Positions 25,574 through 33,973 of a DNA stretch of 64,000 bases are shown one piece after another. Under the pieces are notes generated by a model. The model did not search any database. It saw nothing but the letters and a program-made list of their open reading frames with translations, and was not told where the DNA came from. A program made the position numbers and the translations under genes. The stretch lies in the NCBI RefSeq assembly GCF_014467075.1, contig NZ_AP023027.1, forward strand, positions 2,731,501 through 2,795,500, read 5' to 3'. The DNA comes from Anaerostipes caccae L1-92 (GTDB lineage Bacteria > Bacillota > Clostridia > Lachnospirales > Lachnospiraceae). How positions within the stretch are numbered: position 1 is the first letter of the stretch; each line of letters begins with the position of its first letter.

Positions 25574-26410
25574 CTAATATGCAACAACTACACCGCCGTC
25601 ACATGCATACAGGCTGCTGACTCCCTTGGTATCAACTATGATGATCTCTTTCACTTCCAGTTTGTCTTCGAGCAGTTTCTTAAGATACACTGCTCTTTCA
25701 TAGCAGTTGCAGTGTGCAATGGCCAAAATCCGTTCCGTCAGATCCTGTCCTTCTTTTACAATGCATTCCGCCATTTTGGCCAATGCCTTCTTTGTACCCC
25801 TGGCCTGTGCCAGCTTCTGTATGATCCCTTCTTTGGTCCCTTCCATAACCGGCTTTATATTAAGAGCCGTCGCAAGAACTGCATTCACCTTTGACAGCCT
25901 TCCATTTCTCTGAAGCACATCCAATGTCTCCAGAACAAAAAAAGTTCTCTGCCCTCTGATGTAATCCTCTACCTTCTCTACCACCTGCTCAAAGGACATG
26001 CCCTGGGAAGCATATTCATAAATCTTTCTTGCTATGAGAAGCTGCGTACTGGACGCTCCTCTGGAATTAAATACATGAATATTCTTTTCTCCCAGCTCCT
26101 CCTCATACAGTTTTTTTCCAAGTTCGGCACTGTTATAGGATCCGCTCAGCTCCGCGGATAAAGTCACCACATAAATATCATCTGCCTTTTTATATGCTTC
26201 CATATAAGCTTCCGGCGCCGGACAGGCTGACTTGCAGGCTCCTTTGCTGTTTGCCACTTTTTCCAGGAAAGAATGCTGGTCAAACGTATCGTCATCGACG
26301 ATCTCTTCATCTCCGATCAGCAGTGTCAGAGGTATCCAGGTATAGCATCCCTTCTCAAAATCTTCTTTCGTCAAATCCGTGCAGCTGTCACAGACAATAT
26401 TAAAACTCAT
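25574..26410 (-). CDS. DegV family fatty-acid-binding protein
   Basis: The 278-residue protein begins MSFNIVCDSCTDLTKEDF as DegV proteins do and contains LSAELSGSYNSA in place of the usual fatty-acid contacting loop, VFNSRGASSTQ and LETLDVLQRNGRLS. Members bind a single fatty acid and, as FakB, present it to fatty acid kinase FakA; no fakA is visible here. The start at 26410 has AAAAGGAG seven bases upstream; longer in-frame starts are unsupported. It is 80 bases downstream of the DUF368 gene. Confidence 0.88.
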   Translation of the reverse strand: MSFNIVCDSCTDLTKEDFEKGCYTWIPLTLLIGDEEIVDDDTFDQHSFLEKVANSKGACKSACPAPEAYMEAYKKADDIYVVTLSAELSGSYNSAELGKKLYEEELGEKNIHVFNSRGASSTQLLIARKIYEYASQGMSFEQVVEKVEDYIRGQRTFFVLETLDVLQRNGRLSKVNAVLATALNIKPVMEGTKEGIIQKLAQARGTKKALAKMAECIVKEGQDLTERILAIAHCNCYERAVYLKKLLEDKLEVKEIIIVDTKGVSSLYACDGGVVVAY

Positions 26411-26490
26411 ATGGCGTCTCCTTTTAAAACTTTCCGATATAGTATTCATTACTACATATCATATCATATATTTCTATAAATGAAAACCCT

Positions 26491-27345
26491 TTAATCTTCA
26501 CCCAGATAATAGGCGCAGACGCAGCCCACGGCCAGTGCAGCCAGTCCCGTCACTCCTGAGAACAGATTAAAATGATCAAAATTTGCCTCATAAAGAATTG
26601 CAATCGGGGAACCAAGAATCAGTCCGCCGATTCCCGCAAACGTAATAGCCTCAAAATGTTCAAACAAATATTCTATGATCTTGGCGATGATCACCACTCC
26701 CGCTATGATCCCAACAGCCATCGGAGTCAGAAGCAGAATACCGTGAGTGAGTCCGGACAGATTCAAAGTCGCCAGATTGACCATAAACTGTGTGATTTCA
26801 CGGAGAATCGGCTGATAAAATCCCAGAATCAAAAGTATCATCGAGCCGCTGACTCCCGGTACGACCATTGTAGCCGCCGCAATAATCCCGATCAAAAACA
26901 TTTTCCCCATCATCAGGGGATCGGCAGTCAAGATCACTTCCGATGCCGTGCTGCTGCCTAAAAGAGGCAGGAGTACAACCAGAGCAAACATCAAAAGAAA
27001 TGCAATCCCATGGGAAAGGCCCTTTCTCTCTCCTTCCATTCTCTTAAATATGGCAGGCAGTCCTCCGATAATCAGACCGATAAACAGAAAGTTTGTCTGA
27101 ATCGGATAATACTCAAACAGCCATTTAATGACAAAGGAAAGCCCTATCAGTCCAATCACCGCTCCAATGCCCACTGGAACCAGTATTTTAAGGCTCTGTT
27201 TAAACTCTTTGCGTATATGTGTGAGTGCATAGATGATCTTGTCGTAAACTCCCATGGAAACCGCCAGAGTCCCTCCGCTGACCCCGGGAATGATATTGGC
27301 AACCCCGATCAGTATTCCCCGGCAAATCTCTTTTAATAACTTCAT
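26491..27345 (-). CDS. DUF368 membrane protein (polyprenyl-phosphate translocase family)
   Basis: This 284-residue polytopic protein has the DUF368 repeats GVANIIPGVSGGTLAVSMG near the N-terminus and MVVPGVSGSMILLILGFY in the second half, an inverted-topology pair. DUF368 proteins (PopT) have been shown to support recycling of undecaprenyl phosphate across the membrane, the lipid carrier needed by peptidoglycan and the wall polymers encoded later in this window. AGGAGGAG precedes the ATG. It lies 13 bases after the DUF5721 gene and is likely co-transcribed with it. Confidence 0.88.
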   Translation of the reverse strand: MKLLKEICRGILIGVANIIPGVSGGTLAVSMGVYDKIIYALTHIRKEFKQSLKILVPVGIGAVIGLIGLSFVIKWLFEYYPIQTNFLFIGLIIGGLPAIFKRMEGERKGLSHGIAFLLMFALVVLLPLLGSSTASEVILTADPLMMGKMFLIGIIAAATMVVPGVSGSMILLILGFYQPILREITQFMVNLATLNLSGLTHGILLLTPMAVGIIAGVVIIAKIIEYLFEHFEAITFAGIGGLILGSPIAILYEANFDHFNLFSGVTGLAALAVGCVCAYYLGED

Positions 27346-27358
27346 AGGCCTGCTCCTC

Positions 27359-27835
27359 CTATCTGCCTTTCAAAAATAATGTCATCTCTTCATCCCAGGC
27401 TGTCTCCAGGGTTTTATCCGGAACAAATGTGTTTCTTGACACTCCTGTCGTACACTTCAAGTGTTTTCTGTCGAAATAAATATTTAAAAATAATCCTCCG
27501 ATCTGCTGCGGCCTGTCAGATATATTATATTTCAAAAGAAAGGCTTCCATTCGTTTCGGATTCAGCATAAGCACAAACTGAAAAGACAGGGGAGTCTTTT
27601 TCCCCTTTATAAGGGAAAATATTCTCTGCTTCTCCATTTTCCACGGTATATACGGATACTCTTTCAGTATTTCCCATTCATCTGTATCATAAAAATCTTT
27701 CAGCATTTTTCCGTCAAATTCATACATGGTCCCCATGGACAGCCTGCCTTCGTACAGCATAAACTGGTCACACACGTCCCCCGTCAGAAAGCCGGCCATA
27801 AAAGATTTTATGTGTTCTATCTCAATTGAAATCAT
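27359..27835 (-). CDS. DUF5721 family protein
   Basis: The 158-residue protein starts MISIEIEHIKSFMAGFLTGDVCD and has the central RIFSLIKGKKTPLSFQFVLML and PQQIGGLFLNIYFD segments that I associate with DUF5721, a small uncharacterised family common in Lachnospiraceae. It has no signal peptide or membrane segment. I use the ATG at 27835 (AGAGG six bases upstream) because upstream in-frame sequence runs through the htrA terminator and the htrA end. Function unknown. Confidence 0.75.
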   Translation of the reverse strand: MISIEIEHIKSFMAGFLTGDVCDQFMLYEGRLSMGTMYEFDGKMLKDFYDTDEWEILKEYPYIPWKMEKQRIFSLIKGKKTPLSFQFVLMLNPKRMEAFLLKYNISDRPQQIGGLFLNIYFDRKHLKCTTGVSRNTFVPDKTLETAWDEEMTLFLKGR

Positions 27836-27859
27836 ATGAATCCTCTTTTCTGTTACGTT

Positions 27860-27886
27860 AAAAACGGACGGCTGCCTGCCGCCCGT
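27860..27886 (-). terminator. Terminator of htrA
   Basis: On the minus strand ACGGGCGGC-AGGCA-GCCGTCCGT (one wobble) is followed by TTTT. It lies 43 bases after the htrA stop and just before the DUF5721 ribosome site. Confidence 0.8.
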
Positions 27887-27929
27887 CTTCATTGTAACTT
27901 GTATGCTTTGAGAATTCAACCGTTTCCGT

Positions 27930-29195
27930 TTAGTTATTCTGCGTACTGCCTGAAGCTCCGTCATCCGTCTTTTTTTCCAGTTTGACACTGAATGTTTTCT
28001 TCTCGTAAGTCCCCATTTGATTCTGCCGCTTTACAGCAACTTTTACTGTATCTCCGGCTTTTTTGCTTTCAATCTTGCTCTTCAGGCCCTCCATCGTAGA
28101 AACCGTGGCCCCGTCAAAGCTGATGATTACATCGCCGGCACTGATACCCGCCTTCTGCGCCGGTGAATTCCGGACAACCTGACGCACCAGCGCTCCCTGC
28201 GGCATATCCATCTGCGCTGCCATATCGCTTGATATGGTCTGACCTGATATTCCAAGGTAAGCCTGCTCGGATTTATCTACAGTTTTCTGCTTGATCAGCT
28301 GATCGATGATTGGTTTCGCCGTATTAATCGGAATTGCATATCCCATTCCCTCTACGTCTTCGGAAGAATATTTTACCGTATTGATTCCGATCAGCTCCCC
28401 TTTGCTGTTGAGAAGAGCTCCTCCGCTGTTCCCTGGATTAATCGCAGCATCTGTCTGAAGAAGCGTCATGGTTTTATCCGTCAGCTGCACTTCTCTGTTC
28501 AGCGCGCTGATATACCCGCCGGTGACTGACTGTCCGTATCCGAGTGCATTTCCTATGGCGATCGCCTGCTCTCCCACTTTCAGGTCATCAGAATTTCCGA
28601 GTGTTATGATCTTGATCTTTTTTAATGTGGCAGCCTTAATATCCTTTACCTTTACCGCGACAACTGCCAGGTCCGCGTCATTGTCTGTTCCCTTGATCGT
28701 ACCGGATGCGCTGGTACCGTCTGTGAATCCGACGGATATCGACTGTGCATCGGCGATGACGTGGTTATTTGTGACAACCAGCAGGTACCCGTCTTTCTTA
28801 CCGACGATAATGCCGGAACCTGCTCCCTCGCTCTCATTGTCCTGCTGCTGCCCGAAAAAGTTTCCGGAACTGGTCACATACTTGCTTGTGATAGAAACGA
28901 TGGACGGCATGACGTTAGATGCCACTGTAGATAAATCTTCTTTTCCTGATGCCGTTCCCTTTGCCGAAGTTTTTGTTGTATTGGTCGTTGCCAGCTGTGT
29001 CCCTCCGTTGCCTATGCCCATTGCAGAAAACCCATACTGGACTCCCTGAATGGTGACTCCTGCGATCAGACCGAAAGCCACTGCGGCAGCCGCCAGCTTT
29101 GCGATCTTCCTGCCTGTTCTATTTTTGTTTCCTTTATTTTGATTTTGATCCGGCTGTGTATATTCTGTATTATTATAATTCATATCTTCGTACAT
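27930..29195 (-). CDS. htrA: HtrA/DegP-type membrane-anchored serine protease
   Basis: The 421-residue protein has a short cytoplasmic N-terminus, one membrane segment (about 30-52), a Thr/Ser/Lys-rich linker and a trypsin-like domain with the complete triad: His in NNHVIADA, Asp in DNDADLAVV and Ser in NPGNSGGALL. One PDZ domain follows (about 315-400, AGISAGDVIISFDG). It should degrade or refold misfolded exported proteins at the outer membrane face. The C-terminus ends in a DDGASGSTQNN tail. It is transcribed divergently from the sugar transferase gene at 29371. Confidence 0.93.
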   Translation of the reverse strand: MYEDMNYNNTEYTQPDQNQNKGNKNRTGRKIAKLAAAAVAFGLIAGVTIQGVQYGFSAMGIGNGGTQLATTNTTKTSAKGTASGKEDLSTVASNVMPSIVSITSKYVTSSGNFFGQQQDNESEGAGSGIIVGKKDGYLLVVTNNHVIADAQSISVGFTDGTSASGTIKGTDNDADLAVVAVKVKDIKAATLKKIKIITLGNSDDLKVGEQAIAIGNALGYGQSVTGGYISALNREVQLTDKTMTLLQTDAAINPGNSGGALLNSKGELIGINTVKYSSEDVEGMGYAIPINTAKPIIDQLIKQKTVDKSEQAYLGISGQTISSDMAAQMDMPQGALVRQVVRNSPAQKAGISAGDVIISFDGATVSTMEGLKSKIESKKAGDTVKVAVKRQNQMGTYEKKTFSVKLEKKTDDGASGSTQNN

Positions 29196-29303
29196 AACCT
29201 GTATCTCCTTTCGTATTTAACCTGCTTAAATAGTACAAAATAAATGTGTAAAAAATGTGTTTTAAATGTTATAAAACTAAGAAAAACATAAGAAATAATT
29301 CCA

Positions 29304-29332
29304 TTGTGCCTTTGCCCTTTTTCACTTATAAT
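29304..29332 (+). promoter_or_regulatory. Promoter of the sugar transferase / LCP operon
   Basis: TTGTGC (29304-29309), 17 bases and TATAAT (29327-29332) lie 38 bases upstream of the start codon. The divergent htrA promoter must lie in the same 175-base gap, but I could not identify it. Confidence 0.7.
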
Positions 29333-29370
29333 AAGTACAGTGTAATATTATCGTAAAGAGGAGAAAACAA

Positions 29371-30798
29371 ATGATTAAGCAAAACCAAGCCTATTTAAAC
29401 CGCCTGCATATTTTTATTGATGCGGTCTGTATTTATTTATCGGCTTTTCTGTCACATAAGATCCGCTTCGAATGGGGAAAGGATTCGTGGATCTCTAAGT
29501 TATTTTTCTTTGTCGGAAAGTACGAATTGGGATTTTCATACTATCAGAAGACGGTTATTATTACAATCATTATCCTTCTTTTATTATATACTTTTTTCGG
29601 CCTGTATACCCCAAAAAGATATCAGCGCGGAAGCCGTGAAATTGTAAACCTGTTGAAAGCAAATCTTGCCGGTCTGGGCATCGGGTCTGTTGCCATTGTC
29701 CTGACAAAACTGCAGAACTTCCCCCGAAGCCTCCTGCTTTTATTTTTCTCTGTTAATTTTATCATTGGAGTTCTTTCCCGCTTCACAATCAGAAAAGTGC
29801 TGAACAGCACACGGGAAAGCGGACGAAATTTAAAACATGTAGTCCTTGTCGGCTTCAGTACCTCTGCCGCCGCCTACATTGACCGCATCAAAGCCAATCC
29901 CCACTGGGGCCTCTATATCCACGGTATTTTTGATGATACCATCAGCGACAACTTTGAATACAGAGGGATCAAAAAAATCGGCTTGTTAAATGAACTGGAA
30001 GACTATTTAAGCCAGACTCCTCTGGACGAAGTTGCAATCACGCTGAATCTGGATGAATATGAAAAACTGGAAAAACTGGTGGCCATCTGTGAAAAATCCG
30101 GTGTTCATACAAAATTTGTACCTGACTATTATAACTTTATTTCCACAAACCCATACACCGAGGATCTGGACGGTCTTCCCGTCATCAATATCCGCAATGT
30201 GCCTCTGACAAACGTTGTAAACCGTATTGCCAAGAGGACCATCGACATCATCGGATCTGCCTGCGCCCTGATCATCCTGGCTGTTCCGATGCTGATTATC
30301 GCACTGCTGGTAAAACGCAGTTCACCGGGACCGGTCTTCTTTGCACAGGAAAGAGTCGGGCTTGGCAACAAACCATTTAAGATGTACAAGTTCCGTTCCA
30401 TGGGGGTTCAGGACCCGAAAAAAGAAGCAACTCAGTGGACAAGGCCAAACGACCCGCGGGTGACCCCGTTCGGAAAGTTTATCCGTCATACCAGTCTGGA
30501 CGAGCTTCCCCAGTTTTATAATGTTCTGCGGGGAGATATGAGTCTTGTGGGACCCCGGCCGGAGCGTCCGCTGTTTGTAGAAAAGTTTAAGGAAGAGATC
30601 CCCCGCTATATGATCAAGCATCAGGTCCGTCCGGGCATCACAGGCTGGGCCCAGGTCAACGGTTTCCGCGGTGACACATCCATCCGCGGCAGAATTGAGC
30701 ATGATCTCTATTATATTGAAAACTGGACCTTATCATTGGATTTTAAAATCCTGTTTCTGACCGTTTTCAAAGGATTTATTAACAAGAACGCTTACTAG
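29371..30798 (+). CDS. Undecaprenyl-phosphate sugar phosphotransferase (polyprenyl glycosylphosphotransferase)
   Basis: The 475-residue protein has an N-terminal half with about four membrane segments and a CoA-binding-like central domain (about 140-260), then a C-terminal bacterial sugar transferase domain: KRTIDIIGS, a membrane segment, GPVFFAQERVGLGNKPF, YKFRSM, HTSLDELPQFYNVLRGDM, VGPRPE and GITGWAQVNG. This family (WbaP/WcaJ-like) transfers a sugar-1-phosphate, often glucose, to undecaprenyl phosphate and starts exopolysaccharide or wall-polymer repeat units at the inner membrane face. GAGGAG precedes the ATG. It is followed after 9 bases by an LCP protein, which attaches finished polymers. 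Confidence 0.9.
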   Translation: MIKQNQAYLNRLHIFIDAVCIYLSAFLSHKIRFEWGKDSWISKLFFFVGKYELGFSYYQKTVIITIIILLLLYTFFGLYTPKRYQRGSREIVNLLKANLAGLGIGSVAIVLTKLQNFPRSLLLLFFSVNFIIGVLSRFTIRKVLNSTRESGRNLKHVVLVGFSTSAAAYIDRIKANPHWGLYIHGIFDDTISDNFEYRGIKKIGLLNELEDYLSQTPLDEVAITLNLDEYEKLEKLVAICEKSGVHTKFVPDYYNFISTNPYTEDLDGLPVINIRNVPLTNVVNRIAKRTIDIIGSACALIILAVPMLIIALLVKRSSPGPVFFAQERVGLGNKPFKMYKFRSMGVQDPKKEATQWTRPNDPRVTPFGKFIRHTSLDELPQFYNVLRGDMSLVGPRPERPLFVEKFKEEIPRYMIKHQVRPGITGWAQVNGFRGDTSIRGRIEHDLYYIENWTLSLDFKILFLTVFKGFINKNAY

Positions 30799-30807
30799 GA
30801 GGTTTTT

Positions 30808-31830
30808 ATGAGCGTAAAAGCAGACAAACGACGGCATTCCCCTATCCGCTGGATCTTTATCTTACTTTTCCTGATCGTTGTTCTGATTGGCGTGATCCTC
30901 GGGGTTTCCTACACGAAACTGGGCAAGATCAACTCCACACCAATGAATCAGAGCAAGCTGGTCACGGTCCATGAGGATGCCAATATGAAAGATTACACCA
31001 ATATTGCCTTGTTCGGCATTGATTCTCAGACTGGAAGTATGTCGGACCGGGGCAACCGTTCTGATTCCATTATCGTTGTCAGCATCAATAATCAGACAAA
31101 AGAAATCAAGATGCTGTCTATCTACCGTGATACTTATGTGAGTGTCAACGGCCACTACACTAAGATCAATGCGGCGTATTCCATGGGAGGTCCCGAACTC
31201 GCTGTCAGTACCATCAACCGAAACCTGGATTTGAATATCACCCAGTATGCGACCGTAAACTTCAAAATTCTTGCGGACATCGTAGATGCCATCGGTGGAA
31301 TAGAAGTAAAAGTCGATTCCTCGATATTAAAAAATCTGAACAGCTATATCGGTGACATGAACCGTTTAAACGGAGGCTACTCCCCCAAAATAAAAACCGG
31401 CGGATTGCATACACTGGATGGGAACCAGGCCGTCGCATATTCAAGAATCCGCTATACCGCAGGAGGAGATCTTGCCCGTGCCGGACGGCAGCGTGAAGTT
31501 CTTCAGAAGATCTTTGCCAAAGGCAAAAAAAATCCATTTGGCCTGATGGGTGCCATGGATAAGATTCTCCCACAGATCAAAACCAATATGGACCAGAAAG
31601 AACTGTTCTCTATGCTCTTATCGATCTTCCGGTATGACATTAAGGGTCAGAAAGGATTCCCGTTTGATCAGAAGGAATACAAATATCTCGGAGTATGGTA
31701 TGGCTTCCCAACCACTCTGAAAGAAAATGCTGTCCGGGTACATCAATACCTGTTTGACACTGAAAATTATCAGGTCAGCGATGAACTGGGACGGATTAAC
31801 CAGAAGATCATAAATGTAATCGGATATTAA
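30808..31830 (+). CDS. LytR-CpsA-Psr (LCP) family wall-polymer ligase
   Basis: The 340-residue protein has a basic cytoplasmic start, one membrane anchor (about 15-35) and an extracellular LCP domain with FGIDSQTGSMSDRGNRSDS, LSIYRDTYV, the conserved Arg/Asp residues and YSRIRYTAGGDLARAGRQR. LCP proteins transfer undecaprenyl-linked teichoic acids or capsules onto peptidoglycan. It forms a two-gene operon with the initiating sugar transferase, linking the first and last steps of polymer assembly. Confidence 0.92.
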   Translation: MSVKADKRRHSPIRWIFILLFLIVVLIGVILGVSYTKLGKINSTPMNQSKLVTVHEDANMKDYTNIALFGIDSQTGSMSDRGNRSDSIIVVSINNQTKEIKMLSIYRDTYVSVNGHYTKINAAYSMGGPELAVSTINRNLDLNITQYATVNFKILADIVDAIGGIEVKVDSSILKNLNSYIGDMNRLNGGYSPKIKTGGLHTLDGNQAVAYSRIRYTAGGDLARAGRQREVLQKIFAKGKKNPFGLMGAMDKILPQIKTNMDQKELFSMLLSIFRYDIKGQKGFPFDQKEYKYLGVWYGFPTTLKENAVRVHQYLFDTENYQVSDELGRINQKIINVIGY

Positions 31831-31878
31831 AAAGAGGGTATTTCAAAGCTGCGCTGTGGCTTATGAAATACCCTCTTT
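31831..31878. terminator. Bidirectional terminator between LCP and cfa genes
   Basis: AAAGAGGGTATTTCA pairs perfectly with TGAAATACCCTCTTT; the plus side continues GATTTTTATTTTTT. It separates convergent genes. Confidence 0.88.
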
Positions 31879-31891
31879 GATTTTTATTTTT

Positions 31892-33058
31892 TCAATACCA
31901 TCTTGTCATCGGCAGTTCATTATTTATCCCATTGGTAAATAAAAGCTGATGCAGATCAATAATACCATTCTGAAAGGTTGACGCACAGGCACAAAGATAC
32001 AAATCCCACATCCTGGCAAATGTCTCTCCGAACCGTTCTTCGATCTCTCTTCTGTGCTCATTAAAATTCTTATCCCAGCACAGCAGCGTTTTATTATAAT
32101 GCCTCCTCAGGCTTTCTGCGTCGAGTAAATAAAAGCGATACTTGGCGCTCAGACTGGTGATCTCCCGCAGACTCGGTATCACACCTCCCGGGAAAATATA
32201 TTTCTTCATCCATGGATCTCCCGGATGTTCTTCCAGTGCACTGATAAAATGCAGGAGAAATACCCCTCCCGGCTTCATCGCCCTTTTGATACACTGGAAA
32301 AACAATTCATAATGATCCCGGCCCACATGTTCCAGCATACCCACGCTGACAACCCGGTCAAACTTTTTCCCGTACCCAGCAAGATCACGATAATCCATCA
32401 GTTCAGCATGCAGGTAATCCTCAAGTCCTTCTTCCCTGATCCTTTTTTCAAATCCCTGCTGTTGTTCTCTGCTCAGCGTAATCCCTGTGCCCCTGATTTT
32501 ATATTTCTTTGCGGCCTCTATGAGAAGATATCCCCAGCCGCATCCAATGTCTAAAAGCTCCATACCTTCCTTCAGATAAAGCTTTTTCAGTATCCTCTGT
32601 GTCTTCTTTTTCTGTGCATCAAAAAGCGTATCCTGCTCATTCTCAAAATATCCGCAGGAATAGTTTAAAGTCTCATCCAGCCAGAGACTGTAAAAGTCGT
32701 TTCCCAAATCATAATGCGATGAGACGTCTTCTTTCTGCTTTCTTCTCCCCAGAGACGGAAACATGAGTTTCCTTAATACTCTGGTATCCACAGAAAAGTT
32801 CCCCATCTGACCGAGAAAATAGTACAGGGCCTGATACAGATCCCCGTCGATCTCTAAATCGCCCCGCATATAGGCCTCTCCCAGTGCCAGCGATGTACTT
32901 GTAATCATCTCTTTCAGATCCGGTTCTTTTTTGAAAATGATAGAGAATCTGGGATTTCCATGTCCGATTGTATACTCTTCTTCTCTGATTCTGACAAGAA
33001 ACGGAGTCTCATCAAATCTGTCCAAAAAACGGAGAATTGCTTTTTCTTCCAGCTTCAT
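31892..33058 (-). CDS. cfa: Cyclopropane-fatty-acyl-phospholipid synthase family methyltransferase
   Basis: This 388-residue SAM-dependent enzyme adds a methylene bridge to unsaturated acyl chains of membrane lipids. The AdoMet site is LLDIGCGWGYLLIEAA near residue 165, preceded by SSHYDLGNDFYSLWLDETLNYSCGYF (the family's bicarbonate/lipid region, shown in parts: HYDLGNDFY, LNYSCGYF) and followed by SVGMLEHVG and LHFI. The ATG at 33058 is my start; a GTG four codons earlier sits too close to the AAAGGG site. Confidence 0.88.
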   Translation of the reverse strand: MKLEEKAILRFLDRFDETPFLVRIREEEYTIGHGNPRFSIIFKKEPDLKEMITSTSLALGEAYMRGDLEIDGDLYQALYYFLGQMGNFSVDTRVLRKLMFPSLGRRKQKEDVSSHYDLGNDFYSLWLDETLNYSCGYFENEQDTLFDAQKKKTQRILKKLYLKEGMELLDIGCGWGYLLIEAAKKYKIRGTGITLSREQQQGFEKRIREEGLEDYLHAELMDYRDLAGYGKKFDRVVSVGMLEHVGRDHYELFFQCIKRAMKPGGVFLLHFISALEEHPGDPWMKKYIFPGGVIPSLREITSLSAKYRFYLLDAESLRRHYNKTLLCWDKNFNEHRREIEERFGETFARMWDLYLCACASTFQNGIIDLHQLLFTNGINNELPMTRWY

Positions 33059-33115
33059 ATACTCTGCCACACCCTTTCTAACATCATATCCAGAGTATTG
33101 ACAGATTTACAGCTT

Positions 33116-33844
33116 TTAAACGGTGGATGTCAAATCAGGAATATCGATTGTTCCAACGTATCTTCCGACTCTCTTATATTCCAGAGAATTGGTGATCAAT
33201 TCATCATCAATGGTGCCGTTTAATGATCTCAGAAACTGGACGCCGTGTCTCTTAAAATAACGTCCTATGTATAAATATCCGGACCGAAGAAACATCCATA
33301 TCTCTCCGTGCTTCGGCAGACGTCCATCCAGGTATTGAAAACCCAGAACTGAATTTCTGCAGAACTTCGGTTCCAGATTACTTGTACGCACCCATACGAA
33401 AAATGTACATTCCCTTGTAAGCGGATTCTGTTCCACCCATACATCATGTACTTTCTGACTCCCATAGTCGGCCAGTCCATCCTCCACGCTGGTAAATTCA
33501 AAACACTTCATAGATTTTTTACCTGACGATGTCAGAGAAACCATTCTGTCATATTCCAAATTGATCACATATTTGATATATTCTTTTTGATGCGCCGGCA
33601 GCCGCTTGAACTTCTGAATATAATCCTCGTAACTGTATGGCACCATCGGCTCCCTGCCGGAAAACTCATCCAGAGAACAATTTAAGGAGGACGCCACTTC
33701 TTCCATCGTATTATATCTGGGATTAGGTGTGATGCCGCATACAATTTTTGATAAAGTTCCGATCGGAATCCTGCTGGCTGTAGACAGGTCTTCCACAGTA
33801 AAATTTTTTGACTGCATAATTTCCTTCAGTTTTTTATAATTCAT
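33116..33844 (-). CDS. XRE-family transcriptional regulator with C-terminal S24-like domain
   Basis: The 242-residue protein has an N-terminal helix-turn-helix (residues 1-60: LKEIMQSKNFTVEDLSTASRI, shown in part as FTVEDLSTASRIPIGTLS) ending in a Cro/CI-like SLNCSLDEF. The C-terminal half (about 120-242, HGEIWMFLRSGYLYIGRYF) resembles the beta-rich LexA/CI S24 fold, without a clear catalytic Ser-Lys pair. The start at 33844 has GGAAGG eight bases upstream. It is divergent from the Spo0A-like gene with overlapping promoters and a dyad at its own start, so self-regulation and control of the neighbour are plausible. Confidence 0.75.
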   Translation of the reverse strand: MNYKKLKEIMQSKNFTVEDLSTASRIPIGTLSKIVCGITPNPRYNTMEEVASSLNCSLDEFSGREPMVPYSYEDYIQKFKRLPAHQKEYIKYVINLEYDRMVSLTSSGKKSMKCFEFTSVEDGLADYGSQKVHDVWVEQNPLTRECTFFVWVRTSNLEPKFCRNSVLGFQYLDGRLPKHGEIWMFLRSGYLYIGRYFKRHGVQFLRSLNGTIDDELITNSLEYKRVGRYVGTIDIPDLTSTV

Positions 33845-33854
33845 CCGCTTAACC

Positions 33855-33868
33855 TTCCAAATATGGAA
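33855..33868. promoter_or_regulatory. Dyad near the XRE transcription start (candidate operator)
   Basis: TTCCA-AATA-TGGAA is a 14-bp dyad between the XRE gene's -10 element and its start codon, where an autoregulatory site would act. Confidence 0.45.
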
Positions 33869-33895
33869 TAAATCCATTGCTCCACAAGTTGACAA
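33867..33895 (-). promoter_or_regulatory. Promoter of the XRE regulator
   Basis: TTGTCA (33890-33895), 17 bases and TTTATT (33867-33872) on the minus strand. Its -35 overlaps the -35 of the divergent Spo0A-like promoter, so polymerase cannot occupy both at once. Confidence 0.5.
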
Positions 33896-33918
33896 TATTC
33901 CTCATTATTCTCTATAAT
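33889..33918 (+). promoter_or_regulatory. Promoter of the Spo0A-like gene
   Basis: Perfect TTGACA (33889-33894) and TATAAT (33913-33918) with an 18-base spacer, 55 bases upstream of the ATG; GGGG ribosome site close to the start. Confidence 0.82.
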
Positions 33919-33973
33919 GAACATGATTACATAATCTAAGGAATCAACATTATCTTTATGAGGGGAGTATATC

